Of a stretch of 64,000 bases of DNA, positions 11,289 to 22,838 are shown one piece after another. Under the pieces are notes generated by a model, which had not been told where the DNA came from, did no database searches, and saw nothing but the letters and a program-made list of their open reading frames with translations. Both the position numbers and the translations under genes were made by a program. Positions within the stretch are counted from its first letter, which is position 1. Each line of letters begins with the position of its first letter. Origin of the DNA: Channallabes apus. Taxonomy: Eukaryota > Chordata > Actinopteri > Siluriformes > Clariidae. The stretch lies in NCBI GenBank assembly GCA_030522415.1, contig CM060112.1:12505001-12569000 (forward strand), given 5' to 3'.

Positions 11289-12104
11289 ACTGTTTTCATT
11301 TTTCCCCCTTTTACTGCTTTCCCCCCCCCCAAAAAAAAACTTTTCAAATTGTTTTTCACTTCATCAGTTGCTGTATCACTTTAAAGGTTGAAATCTGCCG
11401 TGACTTCTTTGCGTTTTGTCTTTTACATCGGAAGAACCTGCAAGGTTTGTGTAGAATTTTTATATCCAGTTTATTTTAAAAGTAATATTTATCAGTAATA
11501 ACATCTGACTAAGTATCAACATGGCTATTTTAGTAACTAACTCTTTTACTGACTAGTTGACCAGCCATGCCATGTTTTGCATATACCTGTGAGCATGTTT
11601 GGTGACTGTAATGAGATTCGGGCAAATGAAACCGAGACATCCATTCCCCCATTCCTCCCTGAATCCCCGCTCATCTCCCCTTTCCCCATCTCTTGTAACC
11701 CAAGCCAGTTCTGCAGAAAGAAGTGTTGCCATAATAATCACAGCGCTCTGGCATTTTGTGAGGGGTTGAGAGCTACAGCAGGCATGTAAATTATGTTTAG
11801 TGTCTATATGATACACCCACAAAGATCAGTTCATGTTAAATATAGCCTGATCCTAGCTTAAACTTCGAACTTTAACCTGTCATGCCCAACATGACTGAAC
11901 GCTAACTGTTTATTATACCATACATGCAATGAATGTTGACCTTACTGGCTTTAACAATTGAATTATTCACTGCATTCTGGTAGCTGCGTGGCTTATGTGA
12001 GCACAGTGGGATAGAAAAGCTGCAGAGATCTCCTGATTTTATAACTTTTTTTCTTCTTTTCATGAAATTTGCCTGTTGCAAACTATCTCCACTGATCTGC
12101 ATGA
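11289..12104. other. Non-coding stretch
   Basis: Has a C/A homopolymer run at about 11322-11339. 11560-11800 is unique-looking, balanced sequence that may be conserved, and the remainder is AT-rich. The opposed open frames at 11553-11822 show no family resemblance. Confidence 0.35.
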
Positions 12105-13022
12105 AATTAACACCACCTGCTTACTGGATGTTGGCAGCAAATCTTTTAAATCCTGTAAGTTGTGAGGAGGCGCTTTCATGAATCAGAACATCCTACAGAT
12201 CTTTGATTGGATTGAAATCCGGGGAATTCAGGGGCCAAGTCAACACCATGAACTCTTTGTGGTGTTCCCCAAACCATTCCTAAACAACTTCTGCAGTATA
12301 TCGCGTCTCATTATCCTGCTGCAAATGGCCACCTCCAATAGGCAATAGCTTTGTCAATAAGCAGTGTACTTGGTCAGCGACAATGTGTCTATAGGTCGTA
12401 CATGGCCAAGTCATGCCAGAACGCAAGGTTTCCCAGAATATTGCCTGGAGCTTCACACTGCTTCTGCTGGACTTTCTTTCTTCCCATAAGGCGTCCTGTT
12501 TCTATCTCTTCCCCTGATTAGCGACGCATATGCACCATCCACATGATGTAAAAGAAAACACGGTTCATCAGACCAGACCACCTTCTTCCTTTGCTTCACG
12601 TTCTAGTACTGATGCTCTCATTCCCATTTTTGATGCTCTCAGAGGTGGACAGGGGGCACCATGGGTACACGGAGTGCTCTGCTTCTATGCAGCCCCATAG
12701 ACAGTAAGCTATGATGCGCTGTGTGTTCTGTAACCGTTTGATCATAGACAGCATAACCTTTTCAGCAATTTGTTGCCGGTTAACCGACTGTCTTTCCATG
12801 TCTTTCCTTTTTTGGGTACAAGCCACTGTATGGCAGGAACACCACGCACGACCTCTTGTTTTGGAGATGCTCTGACCAGCTGTCTAGCCATGACAATTTG
12901 GCACATTTTTTTCCTGCTTTCAACACATCAGCTCCAAGAACTGACTGTTCACTTGCTGCGTAATATGTCCCACCCGATGACAGGCGCCACTGTAATGCGA
13001 TAATCAGTGTTACTCACTTCAT
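12105..13022 (-). pseudogene. Decayed Tc1-like transposase
   Basis: Family landmarks on the reverse strand include the SPDLNPIE region (around 12205-12240), the HHVDG-type region with GTGATGTAAAAGAAAAC-like bases at 12540-12560, and the N-terminal region near 12860-12960. Frames are broken many times, and terminal repeats are eroded (a TTCACTTGCTGCGTAATAT-like end is still visible near 12945). It is an old, non-functional copy on the opposite strand to ZC3H3. Confidence 0.7.
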
Positions 13023-13079
13023 CCGTCAGTGAGTTTTATTCTTATGGCAAATGCAGAAGGAGTATGCTTATTATTTTTA

Positions 13080-13084
13080 TAATA

Positions 13085-13128
<44 letters not shown>

Positions 13129-13129
13129 A
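13080..13129. repeat. (TA)n plus poly-T tract
   Basis: An alternating AT run followed by about 28 T residues; low complexity. Confidence 0.95.
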
Positions 13130-13229
13130 TTAGTAGAATTGCCAATTTATATTGGTAAAAAATAAAATTAGTTATAATCGAAATGTGTGCATCAAAAAGT
13201 GCAAAAACAGTATCATATCAGTATACATA

Positions 13230-14782
13230 CAGTGGGGTAAAAGTATTTAGTCAGCCACCAATTGTGCAAGTTCTCCCACTTAAAAAGATGAGAGAGGCCT
13301 GTAATTTTCATCATGGGTATACCTCAACTATGATAGACTAAATAAGAAAAAAAAATCCTAGGATTTTTCAGGAATTTATTTGCAAATTATGGTGGAAAAT
13401 AAGTATTTTGATCAATAACAAAATTTCATCTCAATACTTTGCTATATACCCTTTGTTGGCAATGACGGAGGTCAAACGTTTTCTTTAAGTCTTCACAAGG
13501 TTTTCACACACTGCTGCTGGTATTTTGGCTCATTCCTCCATGCAGATCTCCTCTAGAGCAGTGATGTTTTGGGGCTGTCGCTGGGCAACACGGACTTTCA
13601 ACTTCCTTAAAAGATTTTCTATGGGGTTGAGATCTGGAGACTGGCTCGAGGATCATGAAATGCTTCTAACGAAGCCACTCCTTCGTTGCCCGGGCAGTGT
13701 GTTTGGGATCACTGTCATGCTGAAAGACCCAGCCACGTTTCATCTTCAATGCCCTTGCTGATGGAAGGAGGTTTTCACTCAAAATCTCACGATACATGGC
13801 CCCATTCATTCTTACCTTTACACGAATCAGTCGTCCTGGTCACTTTGCAGAAAAACAGCCCCAAAGCATGATGTTTCCACCCCCATGCTTCACAGTAGGT
13901 ACTGTATTGTGTTCTTTGGATGCAACTCAGCATTCTTTCTCCTCCAAACACGAAGTTCTATTTTGGTTTCATCTGACTATAAGACATTCTCCCAGTCCTC
14001 TTCTAGATCATCCAAATGCTCTCTAGCAAACTGTAGCAGACTGGCCTGGACATGTACTGGCTTAAGCACGGGGACACGTCTGGCAGGATTTGAGTCCCTG
14101 GCGGCGCAGTGTGTTACTGATGGTAGCCTTTGTTACTTTGGTCCCAGCTCTCTGTCTCTACCTGTGTGGTTCTGGGATTTTTGCTCACAGTTCTTGTGAT
14201 CTTTTTGACCCCATGGGGTGAGATCTTACATGGAGCCCCAGATCGAGCGACATTATCAGTGGTCTTGTATGTCTTCCATTTTCTAATAATTGCTCCCACA
14301 GTTGATTTCTTCACACCAAGCTGCTTACCTATTGCAGATTCAGTCTTCCCAGCCTGGTGCAGGTCTACAATTTTGTATCTGGTGTCCTTTGACAGGTCTT
14401 TGGTCTTATCCATAGTGGAGTTTGGGGTGTGACTGTTTGAGGTTGTGGGAAGGTGTCTGTTATACTGATAACTGAGTTTAAACAGATGCCATGAATACAG
14501 GTAACGAATGGAGAACAGAGGAGCCTCCTAAAGAAGAAGTTACAGATCTGTTAGAACCAGAAATCTTGCTTGTTTGTAGGTGACCAAATACTTATTTTCC
14601 ACCATAATTTGCAAATAAATTCTTTAAAGATCCTACAATGTGATTTTCTGGATTCCTTTTTTTCTTATTTAGTCTCTCATAGTTGAGGTATACCCATGAT
14701 GAAAATTACAGGCCTCTCTCATCTTTTTAAGTGGGAGAACTTGCACAGTTGGTGGCTGACTATATACTTTTTTGCCCCACTG
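13230..14782 (-). mobile_element. Full-length but decayed Tc1 element with long terminal repeats
   Basis: The left end TA-CAGTGGGGTAAAAGTATTT and right end TTTTTTGCCCCACTG-TA are inverted copies. The inverted repeats extend about 200 bases, including TGCAAGTTCTCCCACTT and AAATTATGGTGGAAAATAAG, with inner copies near 13385-13410 and 14580-14615. TA target duplications lie at 13228-13229 and 14783-14784. About 1.55 kb, the normal Tc1 size. Confidence 0.9.
13440..14413 (-). pseudogene. Tc1 transposase pseudogene of the 13230-14782 element
   Basis: The frame begins at the ATG 14411-14413 with [20 protein letters not shown] and [20 protein letters not shown], a clear paired-like DNA-binding start. 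It then shifts frame near 14115. The remainder (including GGAGGAATGAGCC-type C-terminal sequence near 13530) is spread over several frames. The reverse strand of 13850-13900 still encodes the KHGGGN-like block. Not translatable as one protein. Confidence 0.75.
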
Positions 14783-15519
14783 TATGATCAGTAAAGCATC
14801 ATGAAAAAATATCTCTGTTTATCTCTGACCGTCTCTAATCACTCAGTCTCTCCTACACATTTATGTTTTTTCTTTAAATGCATATTTATTGATATGCTCA
14901 CTTCCAAAGTGACATTTCATACCTCAGTCAATGACACAGTCAATGTTTGGATGCGTTATTGACAATCCCACAGACTCCTCATTCATCACGGGAAGATGAT
15001 ATGAAACCTCGAGCAGATGAAATGGCAGAAATAGGAACCGGGATTAGTATAATGCAGTGTAATGGCTAGCACATGTCTAGTTGTTTATTTCAACATATTG
15101 CTGGCCATCTCGAAACCGTGGTGTAGCCAGTTACAACACCTCAGTTTCCGCAATTGCTCTACACACTTTATTGTGCCTCCAGAGGGATTATATCTTTATT
15201 TCTCTCAGGCGAATTAAGTTGTCAAGTCCTGAAATATGATGCGTGACATGACTGAGTGAGGTGCTTTAACCCTTTTATAAGGGACTCATTGAAAAACTTG
15301 GGAATTCTTAAATAACTATTGTTTTAAGGCCTTGTCCAAGAATTAATTTTTTCCTTAGAAATTTTCATTCGTGTCATTTTTATGTTGCAAGTCAAGGTCA
15401 GTGATGTTCTTACATATAGTTTTGCTCCTGTTTAGGGTAATATTTTCTTTCCAAAAAGTTTGTTTTAAATTGTACATAGAAAAACCACAAATCAAAAGCA
15501 CATCTTCTACAGATATACA
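14783..15519. other. Non-coding stretch
   Basis: Mixed unique sequence, no transposon end, exon or RNA gene seen. 15000-15230 has balanced composition and could be functional, without evidence. Confidence 0.4.
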
Positions 15520-15930
15520 TGACCAGCCAAAAGTTTGAACGTTGACTTTACAAATTTTTATTTGATCCTTCATTGTAAAACAGGCTTCCAAAAAAAATGC
15601 ATTAATCACCTTTTAAAAGTTCGATATTAAGATGCGTCTGCTACGTATGCTCTGTAGAGTCTCCATAACACCTCTAATCTGGAGTTTCTCAGGCTGGTAA
15701 CTCTAAATGAACTTTTGGTCTTGCTTTCCTTTTAAGGTCTTCATGAGAGCCAGTTTCATCGTGGTTCTTGATGGGTTTGGCAAATACACTTGAAACAAAA
15801 CTGTTCTTCAAGAACTGTTCTAGAACAGCTGACCTTCATGTCCTAAAATAACAACTGACGATTGCTGTTTTTGTTACTTAATATGGCATACCTAATACCA
15901 TAGGTGTTATTTCACAGTTTTGAAAAGAAA
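15520..15930 (-). mobile_element. Tc1 fragment/deletion derivative
   Basis: ACCAGCCAAAAGTTTGAACG at about 15531 resembles the terminus of the copy at 33887. 15640-15925 is the inverted counterpart of 2825-3140. The transposase middle is absent. Confidence 0.6.
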
Positions 15931-16660
15931 AGAAAAATCAGTGATGCACCAGAATGTAAAAAATAAATCCGAGCTTGTGTCCAAACTTTAGACTTCTTGA
16001 GGATACTGGCACTTATACTGGCACAAATATCACACAGTCCAGTCCAGTCCAGTTCCTGAATGCTGAACTCCTGTTACTGTTACACCAAAAAATGTTTTTT
16101 GTTGAACATAAAACTCATGATTCTGTGACTACATGGAGCTATTTTTGTCTCTATATCCGATTTTTCTGTGAAGGAGTGAGGGAATGTTTTTCTAATTAAC
16201 AGACTGAATGTCACACCAGAGTGCACCCATTTTACCTCTCCACCCATATATATAGCCCAGTGGTCAGTCTACCTGGCCCTGAGCCCATAACGTGTGAAAG
16301 TTGACCCTCGTCTTTTCCATTTTAGTCCAAGTCGGACCAGACACTCGATCCGAGGCTATTCTGTGACCGGGAAGATCGCCAGGCGTTACCCGATTTCCTT
16401 TACACCATCTTACAGCTACATCCAGCTGCTTATGGTCACCTGCAGCAACTGTAGATGTGTGTGTTTTATAATTTATTTTTCATTGGTGCATTTTCACCCT
16501 CTGTCCCCTTCTGTCCCAAATCATGCTCAGGGGACCAGTTAAGGTTGCTCAGGCCTCCTGTGGGCTGCAGGAGATCTGGCTCTGAGCCTTTTGCCATGAT
16601 CGGCATGTGAGTCCCACTGCTTAAAGCACCAGTGTCTGAACATATCCCATAAAACACATG

Positions 16661-16680
16661 CTCTCTCTCTCTCTCTCTCA

Positions 16681-16758
<78 letters not shown>
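16661..16758. repeat. (CT)n then (CA)n compound microsatellite
   Basis: CT dinucleotides to about 16679, then CA to 16758. Confidence 0.97.
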
Positions 16759-16760
<2 letters not shown>

Positions 16761-17272
16761 CTGAGTATCTCATCCATCACCACAGACACTGGTCCAACTT
16801 TAAAACCACAAGATCTCTGTGTGTGTCTGTGTGTGTGTGGGCCAGATTATTTAACAACTTGGCAGTTAGACTGATGGACAGATGATATCTGGATGCCATG
16901 AGTGTCACAGTCGTGCGAGGAGTTTGACTTTGTCTTTCCCACAGCAATGGCTGCCCGGATATGTGATCAATTTAACGCTCTCTAGGACAATCTGTCTTTA
17001 CTTTATGAATCATTTGTCAATTATATTATCCTGCCACTTCAGCTATTTTAATATATGCAATGTGAAGGGTGCGAGTGCGATTCTGCGTATCGATGTTGTT
17101 CTGTGTTTTGGTGCATCTGCTCACGTGCATCTCTCCATGTCTTGCGTCTCCATCTTTCTTTCTCTCATTCTCTTTATTTGTCTTTGTCTCTGTGTGTGTG
17201 TGAAAAAGAGAGGGAGAGCTTGCATGTCTTTGCATGTGTCTCTGTATGTGCGTATCTGTCTGTGCATGCACG

Positions 17273-17309
<37 letters not shown>
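17273..17309. repeat. (GT)n microsatellite
   Basis: GT dinucleotides about 37 bases long, with degenerate GT-rich flanks from 17185. Confidence 0.95.
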
Positions 17310-17311
<2 letters not shown>

Positions 17312-18147
17312 TTTTAATTACGGATGGCTGTTTATGTCCTGCTCTGTTTGGAGAGGACTTTAAGATAAGTGTTAATTCCACTCTTGGCATATTGATTAGC
17401 TGTGCTGGGTGAGTATGGTTTTATAGGCTCCCACTCAGCCTGAATAATTAATGCTTAACATATTTAATTAGTGAGATTTCCTTTAAACGGCGGAAAGAGT
17501 AATTGAGTTCTAACCACAGGGAGGGTCAAATCAACTTCCAGTGCCAGTCACGTGCTCGAGCGTGCACGCGTGTTGATTCACAGAGCTTCCCGCCGTCCCA
17601 GGACGAGGTACCTCGGTAGGCGGAGTAGCCCAGCTCTCGCTGTTTGATACACACCGTTCGGGTGTCTGTTCTGAACCTGCCTCTGTCTTTATCAGGCCAC
17701 ACCGGCAGGCATCGAGCCCGGTTCTATTTTCGTGCCTGTATACGTAGGTCTCCATACTCCATCACTTTCTTTCTGTCGGCTTGGTTTATTCCCCTGTTAC
17801 TCTCTGGCACACGGACTGGGTCAGGAAATCCAACCAAAACAACAGCTGATCTCCTGTCCCGCATTGTATCTCGGGACATTTCAGTCATTGTCCAGTAGTC
17901 AGAGCTGTTTAAACCGCCACAAGGACACAACCATGACACACGGAATTAAAGCGTGCTTTCCCCCTCCCCCTAAAATTTTCAGTTTAATGCTCGGTGAAAA
18001 AATAATCCACTTGCTTCCCATAACATGTTCACATTAGTACAGAGTAATGATTCCAGTTCTTTTTATAGTTACAGGTGTGCTTTCTCAGTTCCCAGATCTG
18101 AATTAGTCACTGAGGCCCTGCAGAGGGAGCTCTTTACATGGATCTGG

Positions 18148-18148
<1 letters not shown>

Positions 18149-18188
<40 letters not shown>
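18149..18188. repeat. (CA)n microsatellite
   Basis: CA run of about 40 bases. Confidence 0.95.
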
Positions 18189-18191
<3 letters not shown>

Positions 18192-18751
18192 AAGTACCCA
18201 TGTAAAAGAGTTTAAATGCACTGTCTTACAGAAGTGTGTTTTGCTGTGAAGGAGGATTGGTGTTAGTTTATATGCTTCTCATAATCATATTTTTCCTGTG
18301 ATAATAAAGCATTTATGATCCTGATAGGAACTCTCGGTTCTAGAGAGACACCAAAGGATGAAAGTATTGTAAATCAAATGCTTCTTCACACTCAGGAGAT
18401 CTTAATCTTGTGTAACACCTAAAAGAGATTTTGGAGTTTTTGGAAGTGTTTGTTCAACGAGGGTCACCACCACAGACTTCTTGATCTTTTCAACACCGTT
18501 TTGGAGATTTGTAGAATACTGAGGTGCTCACAATCCTCGTTTAACTGTAACATTTGTGATTTTTGACTCCCTGTGACAGCATGGGGGGGTGGGGGGGAAT
18601 GACAGGAGACAGGATGCGATTTGATGCTGATGATGGTTGCTTTCACATTGCAACAAGTTTATTGTTGAGGAATTGATGCAGTTTCGTATCCTGATTTGTG
18701 TATTCCCACACTGACTACAAAATCTTTTTTCTTTTTCTTTTACATTTATAA

Positions 18752-18845
18752 TACAGATGCACCGATCGATCATACAGTGGCCAGAATTGGCTGTTTTTCA
18801 GCTTGATCAGCCATGACTTTTGATATAACCGATTCTTGTTTCTCC
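18752..18845. mobile_element. hAT-like terminus fragment
   Basis: The sequence ATGCACCGATCGATC followed by TTTTTCAGCTTGATCAG resembles the terminus of common fish hAT elements. It is short and decayed. Confidence 0.4.
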
Positions 18846-18954
18846 TAACTCTAGGAGTGAATTAGTCTCAAAATCCAGTCATTACATACACTTGTAATGT
18901 CTGATGTAATGTCTGATATAATGGGGGATTATATTAAATCAGGATACAGTGCTT

Positions 18955-19050
18955 ATAAAATCGTGGTACTTACAGAATCGCTATACAAATCGAATCAGCA
19001 CCTTTGTTTATTGATTATATCGGGCGGTCACTGGTCATTTCCAACCCTAG
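18955..19050 (-). mobile_element. hAT-like terminus fragment
   Basis: Ends CGGTCACTGGTCATTTCCAA followed by CCCTAG, close to the terminus at 10417-10436. It could be the other end of the fragment at 18752 or a separate insertion. Confidence 0.4.
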
Positions 19051-19658
19051 TGCATTTTGACATGTGGATTAATTGACTAAATAGATAAAAAGTTTGCCAG
19101 ACTGTGGTCTGTTTGATAAAATTAAGGAGCTGCTGTTAAGCTGTTATCTCATTAACACTTTTGCCGTTCTGATTTTTGTCCTGTTTCTTGGCGCACATCT
19201 GGACAGAAAGTGGCCTTCATGTCAGCCGACGTGCGCTAGAGAACGCAAACCAAGGATAAATGTCATCTCCCCCTGCACTCCTCCTCTCCTTATGCCTTAC
19301 CTGTCTCTGTGGGAGAGATTAGGCCGTCCTCTCACTTACCCTGCCCCATGCTTCAGGGCTGTCTGCCACCAGTTGTCCTCTTCCCTCTGCCAGTTTGACA
19401 TTAGCGTGCCAAGCTGGGTTCCCATGTCCCCTCTGTAAAAATCAATTTGGGGAAGCCCATGCTGTAATACTGGCACAACATAAGATTGATTAAATCTATT
19501 CTTTGTTAATAAGAGAGTTAAAACTACAAGTACAACTTGTTATTCTTTAATAAATTTATCCTGCTACAATAAGTGATGTATAAGAGGAATACAAAATGTC
19601 CTGCTTTTCTAGTAAAATAATTTTTAGAGTTGAAAGAATGATGCTTTTATATAACATA
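19051..19658. other. Non-coding stretch with a candidate conserved block
   Basis: 19190-19440 is unique, GC-balanced sequence carrying a 114-codon + strand open frame (19094-19438) without recognisable domain. I judge it non-coding. The flanks are AT-rich. Confidence 0.35.
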
Positions 19659-19885
19659 CAGTTGTGGTCAAAAGTTTACATACACTTGTAAAGAACATAA
19701 TATCATGGCTCTCTTGAGTTCCCCGTTATTTCTACAACTCTGATTTTACTCTGATAGAGTGATTGGAACAGTTACTTCTTTGTCACAAAAAACATTCATG
19801 AAGTTTGGTTCTTTTATGACTTTATTATAGGTTAACAGAAAAAAATTATCACATCTGCTGGGTCAAAAATATACATACAGCAGTG

Positions 19886-20880
19886 CTAATATTTGGTTAC
19901 ATGTCCCTTAGTCATTTTCACTTCAATCAGGCGCTTTTGGTAGCCATCCACAAGCTTCTGGCAAGCTTCCGGTTGAATCTTTGACCACTCCTCTTGACAG
20001 AATTGGTGCAGTTCAGTTAAATTTGATGGCTTTCTGACATGGACTTGTTTTTTCAGCATTGCCCACATGTTCTCAATGGGGTTTAAGTCAGTACTTTGGG
20101 AAGGCCATTCTAAAACCCTAATTCTAGTCTGATTTAGCCATTCCTTTACCACTTTTGATGTGTGTTTGGGGTCATTGTCCTGTTGGAACACCCAACTGCG
20201 CCCAAGACCCAACCTTCGGGCTGATGATTTTAGGTTATGTTGAAGAATTTGAAGGTAATCCTCCATCTTCATTATCCCATTTACTCTCTGTAAAGCACCA
20301 GTTCCATTGGCAGCAACACAGCCCCACAGCATAATACTACCACCACCGTGATGGTAGGCATGGTGTTCTTAGGATTAAAGGCCTCACCTTTTCTCCTCCA
20401 AACATATTGCTGGGCATTGTGGCCAAAAAGCTCGATATTTGTTTCGTCTGACCACAGAAATTTTCTCCAGAAGGTCTTATCTTTGTCCATGAGATCAGCA
20501 GCAAACTTCAGTCGAGCCTTAAGGTGCCGCTTTTGGAGCAAGGGCTTCCTTCTTACACGGCAGCCTCTCAGTCCATGGAGATGCAAAACACGCTTGACTG
20601 TGAACAATGACACCTGTGTTCCAGCAGCTTCTAATTCTTTGCAGATATGCTTTTTGGTGGTTCTCGGGTTGACTCTTCATCCTCCTGACCAATTTCCTTC
20701 AGCAGCAGGTGATAGCTTGCGTTTTCTTCCTGATCATTGCAGTGACAAAACAGTGCCATTCACTTTATACTTACAAACAATTGTTTGCACTGTTGCTCTT
20801 GGGACCTGCAGCTGCTTTGAAATGGCTCCAAGTGACTTTCCTGACTTGTTCAAGTCCGCTACTTTCCCATTGTAGCGTTA
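19886..20880 (-). pseudogene. Sleeping-Beauty-like transposase pseudogene
   Basis: Reverse-strand order: an N-terminal paired-like domain near 20880-20725 (GKSLGAISKQLQVPRATVQT) with stops after it. Then comes 20613-20281, with LHGLRGCRVRRKPLLQ and FLWSDETNIELFG (first catalytic Asp). A frameshift near 20300-20330 leads to 20332-19886, with WVFQQDNDPKHTSK (second Asp) and STDLNPIENMW (Glu). All three catalytic residues remain, but at least two stops in the DNA-binding part and one frameshift prevent a full protein. Family length is about 340 aa. Confidence 0.85.
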
Positions 20881-21218
20881 GTGGGCGTTTGTATCCAATG
20901 AGCCCTATTTAAATGGCCTCAGAGAAGTCACCAGCTAAAGTCACTCATAATCACTCACAAGAACTTAAGAGGCCATGCTATGAAGCTCATTTCACTGACA
21001 CAACTTTCTAAGTCACCAAAATTGTTAATTCATGTTGCTGTATGTATATTTTTGACCCAGCAGATGTGATCACTTTTTTCTGTTAACCCATAATAAAGTC
21101 ATAAAAACCAAACTTCATGAATGTTTTTTGTGACAAAGAAGTATCTGTCCCAATCACTCTATCAGAGAAAAATCAGAGTTGTAGAAATAATGGGGAACTC
21201 AAGAGAGCCATGATATTA

Positions 21219-21434
21219 CAGTGGTGTGAAAAACTATTTGCCCCCTTCCTGATTTCTTATTCTTTTGCATGTTTGTCACACTTAAATGTTTCTGCTCATC
21301 AAAAACCGTTAACTATTAATCAAAGATAACAATATTGAACACAAAATGCAGTTTTTAAATGAAGGTTTACGTTATTAAGGGAGAAATAAAACTCCAAATC
21401 TACATGGTCCTGTGTGAAAAAGTGATTGCCCCCC
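21219..21434. repeat. Left IR/DR terminal repeat of the nested Tc1
   Basis: The outer and inner direct repeats (TTTGCCCCC and GATTGCCCCCC cores) bracket it. By eye it matches 22626-22838 inverted at roughly nine in ten positions. Confidence 0.85.
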
Positions 21435-21597
21435 TTGTTAAAAAATAACTTAACTGTGGTTTATCACACCTGAGTTCAATTTCTGTAGTCACCCCCAGGC
21501 CTGATTACTGCCACACCTGTTTCAATCAAGAAATCACTTAAATAGGAGCTACCTGACACAGAGAAGTAGACCAAAAGCACCTCAAAAGCTAGACATC

Positions 21598-22620
21598 ATG
21601 CCAAGATCCAAAGAAATTCAGGAACAAATGAGAAGAAAAGTAATTGAGATCTATCAGTCTGGTAAAGGTTATAAAGCCATTTCTAAAGCTTTGGGACTCC
21701 AGCGAACCACAGTGAGAGCCATTATCCACAAATGGCAAAAACATGGAACAGTGGTGAACCTTCCCAGGAGTGGCCGGCCGACCAAAATTACCCCAAGAGC
21801 GCAGAGACGACTCATCCGAGAGGCCACAAAAGACCCCAGGACAACATCTATAGAACTGCAGGCCTCACTCGCCTCAATTAAGGTCAGTGTTCACGACTCC
21901 ACCATAAGAAAGAGACTGGGCAAAAACGGCCTGCATGGCAGATTTCCAAGGCGCAAACAACTTTTAAGCAAAAAGAACATTAAGGCTCGTCTCAATTTTG
22001 CTAAAAAACATCTCAATGATTGCCAAGACTTTTGGGAAAATACCTTGTGGACCGACGAGACAAAAGTTGAACTTTTTGGAAGGTGCGTGTCCCGTTACAT
22101 CTGGCGTAAAAGCAACACAGCATTTCAGAAAAAGAACATCATACCAACAGTAAAATATGGTGGTGGTAGTGTGATGGTCTGGGGTTGTTTTGCTGCTTCA
22201 GGACCTGGAAGGCTTGCTGTGATAGATGGAACCATGAATTCTACTGTCTACCAAAAAATCCTGAATGAGAATGTCCGGCCATCTGTTCGTCAACTCAAGC
22301 TGAAGCGATCTTGGGTGCTGCAGCAGGACAATGACCCAAAACACACCAGCAAATCCACCTCTGAATGGCTGAAGAAAAACAAAATGAAGACTTTGGAGTG
22401 GCCTAGTCAAAGTCCTGACCTGAATCCTATTGAGATGTTGTGGCATGACCTTAAAAAGGCGGTTCATGCTAGAAAACCCTCAAATAAAGCTGAATTACAA
22501 CAATTCTGCAAAGATGAGTGGGCCAAAATTCCTCCAGAGCGCTGTAAAAGACTCGTTGCAAGTTATCGCAAACGCTTGATTGCAGTTATTGCTGCTAAGG
22601 GTGGCCCAACCAGTTATTAG
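21598..22620 (+). CDS. Tc1/mariner transposase, DD34E, intact 340 aa
   Basis: It would catalyse cut-and-paste excision of its element and insertion at TA dinucleotides, acting in the nucleus on the flanking terminal repeats. An N-terminal paired-like two-part helix-turn-helix region spans about residues 1-110 (MPRSKEIQEQ; GYKAISKALGLQRTTVRAII). It has a GRPTK AT-hook-like linker at 59-63. The catalytic domain has Asp153 (LWTDETKVELFG), Asp244 (LQQDNDPKHTSK) and Glu279 ([11 protein letters not shown]), with a 34-residue spacing between the last two. A glycine-rich YGGGSVMVWG box lies at 187-196. The length and end (KGGPTSY) are those of a full family member. The start is the first ATG after the left repeat. 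There is no stop or shift in 340 codons, unlike every other transposase here. Whether it is active is not shown. Confidence 0.95.
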   Translation: MPRSKEIQEQMRRKVIEIYQSGKGYKAISKALGLQRTTVRAIIHKWQKHGTVVNLPRSGRPTKITPRAQRRLIREATKDPRTTSIELQASLASIKVSVHDSTIRKRLGKNGLHGRFPRRKQLLSKKNIKARLNFAKKHLNDCQDFWENTLWTDETKVELFGRCVSRYIWRKSNTAFQKKNIIPTVKYGGGSVMVWGCFAASGPGRLAVIDGTMNSTVYQKILNENVRPSVRQLKLKRSWVLQQDNDPKHTSKSTSEWLKKNKMKTLEWPSQSPDLNPIEMLWHDLKKAVHARKPSNKAELQQFCKDEWAKIPPERCKRLVASYRKRLIAVIAAKGGPTSY

Positions 22621-22625
22621 GTTCA

Positions 22626-22838
22626 GGGGGCAATTACTTTTTCACACAGGGCCATGTAGGTTTGGAATTTTTTTCTCCCTAAATAATAAAACCCCTCATT
22701 TAAAAACTGCATTTTGTGTTTACTTGTGTTATCTTTGACTAATAGTTAAATGTGTTTGATGATCAGAAACATTTTGTGTGACAAACATGCAAAAGAATAA
22801 GAAATCAGGAGGGGGGCAAATAGTTTTTCACACCACTG
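22626..22838. repeat. Right IR/DR terminal repeat of the nested Tc1
   Basis: Inverse of 21219-21434, beginning six bases after the transposase stop codon. Confidence 0.85.

Larger units (their letters stand above)
15931..18751. other. Non-coding region with microsatellites and candidate conserved blocks
   Basis: It contains the (CT)n/(CA)n tract and GT and CA tracts listed separately. 16840-17050 and 17390-17500 are unique, with AT-rich homeodomain-like words (GAATAATTAATGC, TTTAATTAGTGAG). The long Cys/Val or Thr/His frames are microsatellite artefacts. 17530-18050 is GC-balanced with no protein match. No exon identified. Confidence 0.35.
21219..22838 (+). mobile_element. Apparently complete Tc1 transposon nested in an older Tc1
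   Basis: The left end CAGTGGTGTGAAAAACTATT and its inverted copy at the right end (to 22838) are flanked by TA at 21217-21218 and 22839-22840. The terminal repeats run about 215 bases each, with inner direct copies (TGTGTGAAAAAGTGATTGCC at 21411 and the inverse at 22626-22647), the IR/DR organisation. It holds one intact transposase frame. It interrupts the right repeat of the 19659-22879 element, so it inserted later. Total 1620 bp. Confidence 0.95.

Noticed and set aside
16539..17412. Long open frames of Cys/Val or Thr/His over 60 codons
   Set aside because: They are translations of CA/GT microsatellites and flanks.
19094..19438. 114-codon + strand frame in balanced sequence
   Set aside because: No domain, no splice logic linking it to ZC3H3 and proline/cysteine-rich composition; kept only as a candidate conserved block.
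20348..20912. 175-codon + strand frame
   Set aside because: Antisense to the Sleeping-Beauty-like transposase pseudogene.
22198..22467. 89-codon reverse frame inside the nested Tc1
   Set aside because: Antisense shadow of the intact transposase.
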